Positions 16,504-19,270 of a stretch of DNA of 19,270 bases are shown piece by piece; the first letter of the stretch is position 1, and the number at the start of each line of letters is the position of its first letter. Under the pieces are notes generated by a model that saw only the letters and a program-made list of their open reading frames with translations, had not been told where the DNA came from and did not search any database. Where the stretch lies: positions 1 through 19,270 of the forward strand of contig PBJS01000022.1 in the NCBI GenBank assembly GCA_002721165.1, in the 5' to 3' direction. The position numbers and the translations under genes were made by a program. The stretch is from Legionellales bacterium (GTDB lineage Bacteria > Pseudomonadota > Gammaproteobacteria > Eutrophobiales > Eutrophobiaceae).

Positions 16504-17391
16504 CTATGATTTGTCTTGCTTGATTTCCTGAGTGATTTCTTCGACAAGATTGAGTATTCCCTGACCGATATCAATAAACTCAGAAGCAACAATCTTTTTA
16601 GCTGGCTTTGGTGTATATCGATAAGGTGATAATTCATAGTGGTCATTTTCATTGATATCATTACTGAATTCGATTTTAATTGGTTCTCCAATAATTTCTT
16701 TAACCATTGCAAGCAACTCACTTGAATTTAAAACTTCTGTGCCAGTTATAGTCAATGATGTATTTTTATATTTATCTTCAAGTGCCTTAACTGACAAATT
16801 AGCGGCATCATTGGCATGTATATACTCTCTTCTTTCGTGTCCTGTTCCTGGGTACAATATTTTTTTATTTTTAATTGCCTGGGTAACGTATTTCCTTAGG
16901 CCATTCCATGTTTGTGACCGGCTACCGTATAGCGAACCATATCGTAATATTGTGTAATCAAGATCATATTTATCCCGAAATGATTCAATAATGATTTCAG
17001 CGCTTTGTTTGCTTGCCCGATAAAATGATCCTCTATCAGAATAAACATATACAGTTGATGCATAAATAAACCTTTCAATATTCTCATTGACACATGCCTC
17101 CAGACACGTTGCAGTGCCTACTATATTGGTCTTTATTGTGTCGATTGGTTTGTCTGCAGATTCGCCTATATCGGCGACCCCAGCGTAATGATAAACATAT
17201 TTTGAATCACGAATACAATTCTGTAAGGTCTTAAGATCCTGGATATCCCCTTCAACCATTTTTTGGTTTTTCTTGAGCCATGGTGATGGAACCACATCAT
17301 ATATTGTGACGTCATAACCCCTGTTAGTAAGCTCATCTGCTACATGTGAGCCCATAAAACCTGAACCGCCAATTACAGTAACTTTATCCAT
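16504..17391 (-). CDS. NAD-dependent epimerase/dehydratase (extended SDR)
   Basis: A 295-residue extended SDR. The nucleotide-binding motif is VIGGSGFMGSH at residues 6-16, acidic EGDIQD at 47-52, HYAGVADIG at 68-76, the active-site Ser/Thr in ASTVYVYS at 111-118, and Y124-x3-K128 (YRASK). LRYGSLYGSR at 149-158 and the GTGHERREYIHANDAA stretch near 182-197 are typical of nucleotide-sugar epimerases and dehydratases. It probably converts a nucleotide-linked sugar by 4-epimerisation, 4,6-dehydration or reduction, and the exact reaction cannot be read. The ATG is 2 bp after the dehydrogenase stop (TAG-CG-ATG), so coupling is likely. It belongs to the same run as the KdsB-like and SerA-like genes. 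Confidence 0.85.
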   Translation of the reverse strand: MDKVTVIGGSGFMGSHVADELTNRGYDVTIYDVVPSPWLKKNQKMVEGDIQDLKTLQNCIRDSKYVYHYAGVADIGESADKPIDTIKTNIVGTATCLEACVNENIERFIYASTVYVYSDRGSFYRASKQSAEIIIESFRDKYDLDYTILRYGSLYGSRSQTWNGLRKYVTQAIKNKKILYPGTGHERREYIHANDAANLSVKALEDKYKNTSLTITGTEVLNSSELLAMVKEIIGEPIKIEFSNDINENDHYELSPYRYTPKPAKKIVASEFIDIGQGILNLVEEITQEIKQDKS

Positions 17392-17393
17392 CG

Positions 17394-18377
17394 CTATATA
17401 TTTTCACGTAATTTATATTCACTATCTGGGACCAATCTCTGTAAATTTTCACCTTTATAATAACGTATAACTTCTTGTACAGCTTCCATCTCCATTTTAG
17501 ATCTGCAATCCATTGACATAGGACCGATGTGCGGCGTAAGAAGACAATTATCAACACTCGTAAGTTTGCCTTCATATGGCTCTTTATCATAGACATCGAT
17601 TGCAGCCCCGCCAATCTCTTTGGTCATTAAAGCTTCATATAATGCTTTCTCATTAATGATCGGACCACGTGAAGTATTTACAATTATCGCATCGCACTTC
17701 ATTTTATGGAGTTCCTCTTCATTAACCATATGAAAAGTATTATTATTTAAAGGAATATGAAGAGAAATAACATCACATTTTTCTAATATATCATCTTTTG
17801 AAACATACTCAGCATTGTATTTTGTCGCAATATCTTCACTTTCATTGACATCATGTAGAAAAATTTTATTCGGTCTAAACGAATATAATAAAGCTAAAAC
17901 TTGTCGGCCAATCCTTCCGGTACCAATGAGCCCTACGTTACATTCACCTAATCTTCTACCAGTATTTTTTTGCCAAATTTTACTATGCATATTTTTATCT
18001 GCGATATGTATATGCCTTAATTGAGACAAAATTAGTCCAATAGTCAATTCTGCAACAGCAGCTGATGGAGCATCTGGAGTAAAACTAATTTGAATCCCTC
18101 TCTTTTTTGCCTCAAGAAGATTAATACTATCTAAACCAACACCTACTCTGGATATAAATTTTAATTTTTTTGATTTTTTTAATACATTCTCTGTTATAGG
18201 TTCTGTTCCCGCAATCAATACCTCTCTGTCAGACAACATCTCTATTAATTCATCTTCATTAGGTTTCTTCTGTAATGGATTAATTAGATATTCGATATTT
18301 GATTCCCTGAGTAACTCAATAGGTTTTTTATTAAATTGACCGAAAGGAATTGTCGTGATTAGAACATTGGAAGTAAT
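17394..18377 (-). CDS. SerA-like D-2-hydroxyacid dehydrogenase, probable ATT start
   Basis: An NAD-dependent D-2-hydroxyacid dehydrogenase of the phosphoglycerate dehydrogenase type, 327 residues if it begins at ATT (18377). Numbering from that start: LIGTGRIGRQ near 150-159 binds NAD, NTSRG near 234-238 gives the catalytic Arg, DVYDKEP near 261-267 the Glu, and LTPHIGP near 280-286 the His. The first ATG in frame is at 18239, but it would remove the first strand of the substrate domain. Upstream codons continue the family pattern (VLITTIPFGQFNKKP, then IEYLINPLQKKP) back to a TAG at 18389. No ATG, GTG or TTG occurs in that interval, while AGGAG sits six bases before an ATT. In glycan loci such enzymes act on a 2-keto or 2-hydroxy acid, and here the substrate is unknown. 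The N-terminal extension is firm; the exact initiation codon is not. Confidence 0.8.
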   Translation of the reverse strand: MTSNVLITTIPFGQFNKKPIELLRESNIEYLINPLQKKPNEDELIEMLSDREVLIAGTEPITENVLKKSKKLKFISRVGVGLDSINLLEAKKRGIQISFTPDAPSAAVAELTIGLILSQLRHIHIADKNMHSKIWQKNTGRRLGECNVGLIGTGRIGRQVLALLYSFRPNKIFLHDVNESEDIATKYNAEYVSKDDILEKCDVISLHIPLNNNTFHMVNEEELHKMKCDAIIVNTSRGPIINEKALYEALMTKEIGGAAIDVYDKEPYEGKLTSVDNCLLTPHIGPMSMDCRSKMEMEAVQEVIRYYKGENLQRLVPDSEYKLRENI

Positions 18378-18383
18378 AGCATT

Positions 18384-18388
18384 CTCCT
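18384..18388 (-). promoter_or_regulatory. Shine-Dalgarno site of the dehydrogenase, overlapping the upstream stop
   Basis: AGGAG on the minus strand, six bases before the ATT proposed as start codon and sharing bases with the TAG that ends the KdsB-like gene (TAGGAG). An ATG lies one base downstream of the site but is out of frame, gives only seven codons, and is too close for normal initiation. Confidence 0.55.
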
Positions 18389-19154
18389 AAATTGGATATA
18401 GGCTTAATAGTTTGTCATTTTCCATATATGATTCAACATTTTTGAGATCTTCAGGCGTATCCACACTGTAAGTTTCTATATCTGTTTTAACCATATAGAC
18501 ATTTTCCCCATTTTCTAAAATACGCATCATATCAATTGACTCGATTAATTCTAATTCGGTTTCTTTTAAATTATTAAAATGCAGCAAATAATCACGACGG
18601 AAAGGAATTATGCACACCTGTTTTAACATTCTTACGTTACTAGAATTTTTTTTTCTCGATGGTATGGGTTCTCTCGAGAAATACAGGGCATGATTGTTGC
18701 GATCAACAACTACCTTTACTTCATTTGGATCTTCAAATTCTTTAATTGTCATTATTTCAGACATTAAATTTACAATATTTCTATCCGTATCCGAAAAAGG
18801 TAATAAAGATTGTGAAATCATGTCTGGAGTAACCATTGGCTCATCGCCCTGAACCATACAAACTATATCAACCTGCTCGTCCATACTGCTTTCTATTTTT
18901 AAAAGAGCCTCTGCTGTTCTATCACTACATCTCTCATGATCGCTTGAAGTCATCACAGCTTTGCCGCCAATTGATGCTATATAATCAGATATCTCCTTAT
19001 CACAAGTTGCTACATACGTCTCTAGTAGATCTGAACACATCTTTGTACGCAGATATACATGTCCTATCATAGGAATACCATGAATCTTAGCTAAAGGCTT
19101 TCCCGGAAAACGCGAGGATCCCATTCTTGCTGGAATTATTGCGATTGTTGACAT
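18387..19154 (-). CDS. KdsB-like CMP-3-deoxyulosonate cytidylyltransferase
   Basis: A 255-residue nucleotidyltransferase of the KdsB family, close to the usual 245-255 length. AIIPARMGSSRFPGKPL at 5-21 is the CTP-binding signature. ATCDKEISDYI at 49-59, SSDHERCSDRTAEAL at 70-84 and MVQGDEPMVTPDMI at 100-113 match the KdsB catalytic region, and YFSREPIPSR carries the conserved RxPIP. It would make a CMP-activated 3-deoxy-ulosonic acid such as CMP-Kdo. The usual C-terminal E-x-LEQLR segment reads ESIDMMRILENG here, which suggests a diverged paralogue acting on a related sugar rather than the housekeeping KdsB of lipid A synthesis. It is 13 bp downstream of another nucleotidyltransferase gene and directly upstream of the SerA-like gene. 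I therefore withhold the symbol kdsB. Confidence 0.83.
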   Translation of the reverse strand: MSTIAIIPARMGSSRFPGKPLAKIHGIPMIGHVYLRTKMCSDLLETYVATCDKEISDYIASIGGKAVMTSSDHERCSDRTAEALLKIESSMDEQVDIVCMVQGDEPMVTPDMISQSLLPFSDTDRNIVNLMSEIMTIKEFEDPNEVKVVVDRNNHALYFSREPIPSRKKNSSNVRMLKQVCIIPFRRDYLLHFNNLKETELELIESIDMMRILENGENVYMVKTDIETYSVDTPEDLKNVESYMENDKLLSLYPI

Positions 19155-19167
19155 AAATTATATAAAC

Positions 19168-19270
19168 CTACATATATTCAGAAACATGTTCACGCATATA
19201 TAATCTCGCCATTTCTAATTCATCTGGCGTATCAATATCAAACCATTCTTTTTTTTTGCAATACACTGGT
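19168..19270 (-). CDS. C-terminal end of a nucleotidyltransferase (truncated by window edge)
   Basis: The last 33 codons of a gene that begins beyond the right edge, too short for a usual frame search. The frame reads PVYCKKKEWFDIDTPDELEM and continues to a TAG at 19168-19170. EWFDIDTPDELEMA is the typical end motif of acylneuraminate- and related cytidylyltransferases, equivalent to VDIDSLLDFEI in the PtmB-like protein and YSVDTPEDL in the KdsB-like protein of this window. It would be a further sugar-activating enzyme in the same run, 13 bp upstream of the KdsB-like gene. Only the tail is visible, so the substrate branch cannot be assigned. An A9 tract codes its Lys-Lys-Lys. Confidence 0.7.
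   Translation of the reverse strand, partial: PVYCKKKEWFDIDTPDELEMARLYMREHVSEYM

Noticed and set aside
16491..17614. Several 65-76 codon minus-strand frames and a 101-codon plus-strand frame over the epimerase and dehydrogenase genes
   Set aside because: All are out of frame within genes that have clear family motifs, and none has a recognisable product.
18361..18382. Seven-codon leader frame starting at the ATG next to the dehydrogenase ribosome site
   Set aside because: The ATG is one base from AGGAG, too close for normal initiation, and the peptide has no attenuation-like codon run. It is noted only as an alternative reading of the start region.
1103..19257. A9/T9 tracts inside genes (about 1103-1111, 5210-5218, 18646-18654, 19249-19257) as phase-variation switches
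   Set aside because: All frames are intact, runs of this length are expected in such A+T-rich DNA, and they code ordinary Lys-Lys-Lys/Asn stretches. Variation between isolates would be needed to revive the idea.
1..19270. tRNA, rRNA, CRISPR array, insertion sequence or attachment site
   Set aside because: No cloverleaf, spaced direct repeats, transposase motif or terminal inverted repeat is seen. The window is occupied by coding sequence almost throughout.

Overview
This window is a surface-polysaccharide or glycan-modification locus from a very A+T-rich Gram-negative bacterium (G+C roughly 30% by eye, not computed). TGA serves as a stop and Trp is TGG, so the code is standard. A KdsB-like CMP-sugar synthetase and the C. 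jejuni Ptm-type genes point to an outer-membrane bearing proteobacterium, Campylobacterota or similar lineage. Genus cannot be read from the sequence. The genes are packed tightly (spacers from a few bases to about 50 bp, several stop/start overlaps), many use non-ATG starts, and no gene-free stretch exceeds 300 bp.

Layout. (1) Positions 1-1880, + strand: the 3' part of a polytopic membrane protein that enters from the left edge. (2) 1902-14172, - strand: a co-directional run read from right to left. It contains a PglK/MsbA-like ABC flippase, a CBS-nucleotidyltransferase (PtmE type), a Gfo/Idh/MocA oxidoreductase (PtmF type), a large GT-B-like protein, an SpsF-like cytidylyltransferase, a second large GT-B-like protein, a short-chain dehydrogenase (PtmA type), a CMP-legionaminate/NeuA-type synthetase (PtmB type), a 66-residue acidic protein, a DUF115/MptE-like protein and a B12-binding radical SAM enzyme. 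(3) 14220-14873, + strand: a lone HAD phosphatase set into the run in the opposite direction. (4) 14836-19270, - strand: a second co-directional run. It contains the C-terminal end of another nucleotidyltransferase, a KdsB-like synthetase, a SerA-like 2-hydroxyacid dehydrogenase whose frame opens without ATG, GTG or TTG, an extended SDR epimerase/dehydratase, and a third large GT-B-like surface-carbohydrate protein.

How they may work together. PtmE, PtmF, PtmA and PtmB homologues are members of the C. jejuni legionaminic-acid route that uses GDP-linked intermediates. The middle enzymes (LegB, LegC, LegH, LegG, LegI) are absent here and must lie elsewhere if this route operates. A second group (KdsB-like, SerA-like, SDR, HAD, SpsF-like) suggests at least one further acidic or unusual sugar. 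The three large GT-B-like proteins and the DUF115 protein are candidates for transferring these sugars, the ABC transporter for flipping a lipid-linked oligosaccharide, and the radical SAM enzyme for a late modification such as C-methylation. The least explained part is the downstream end: small acidic protein, DUF115 protein, B12 radical SAM enzyme.
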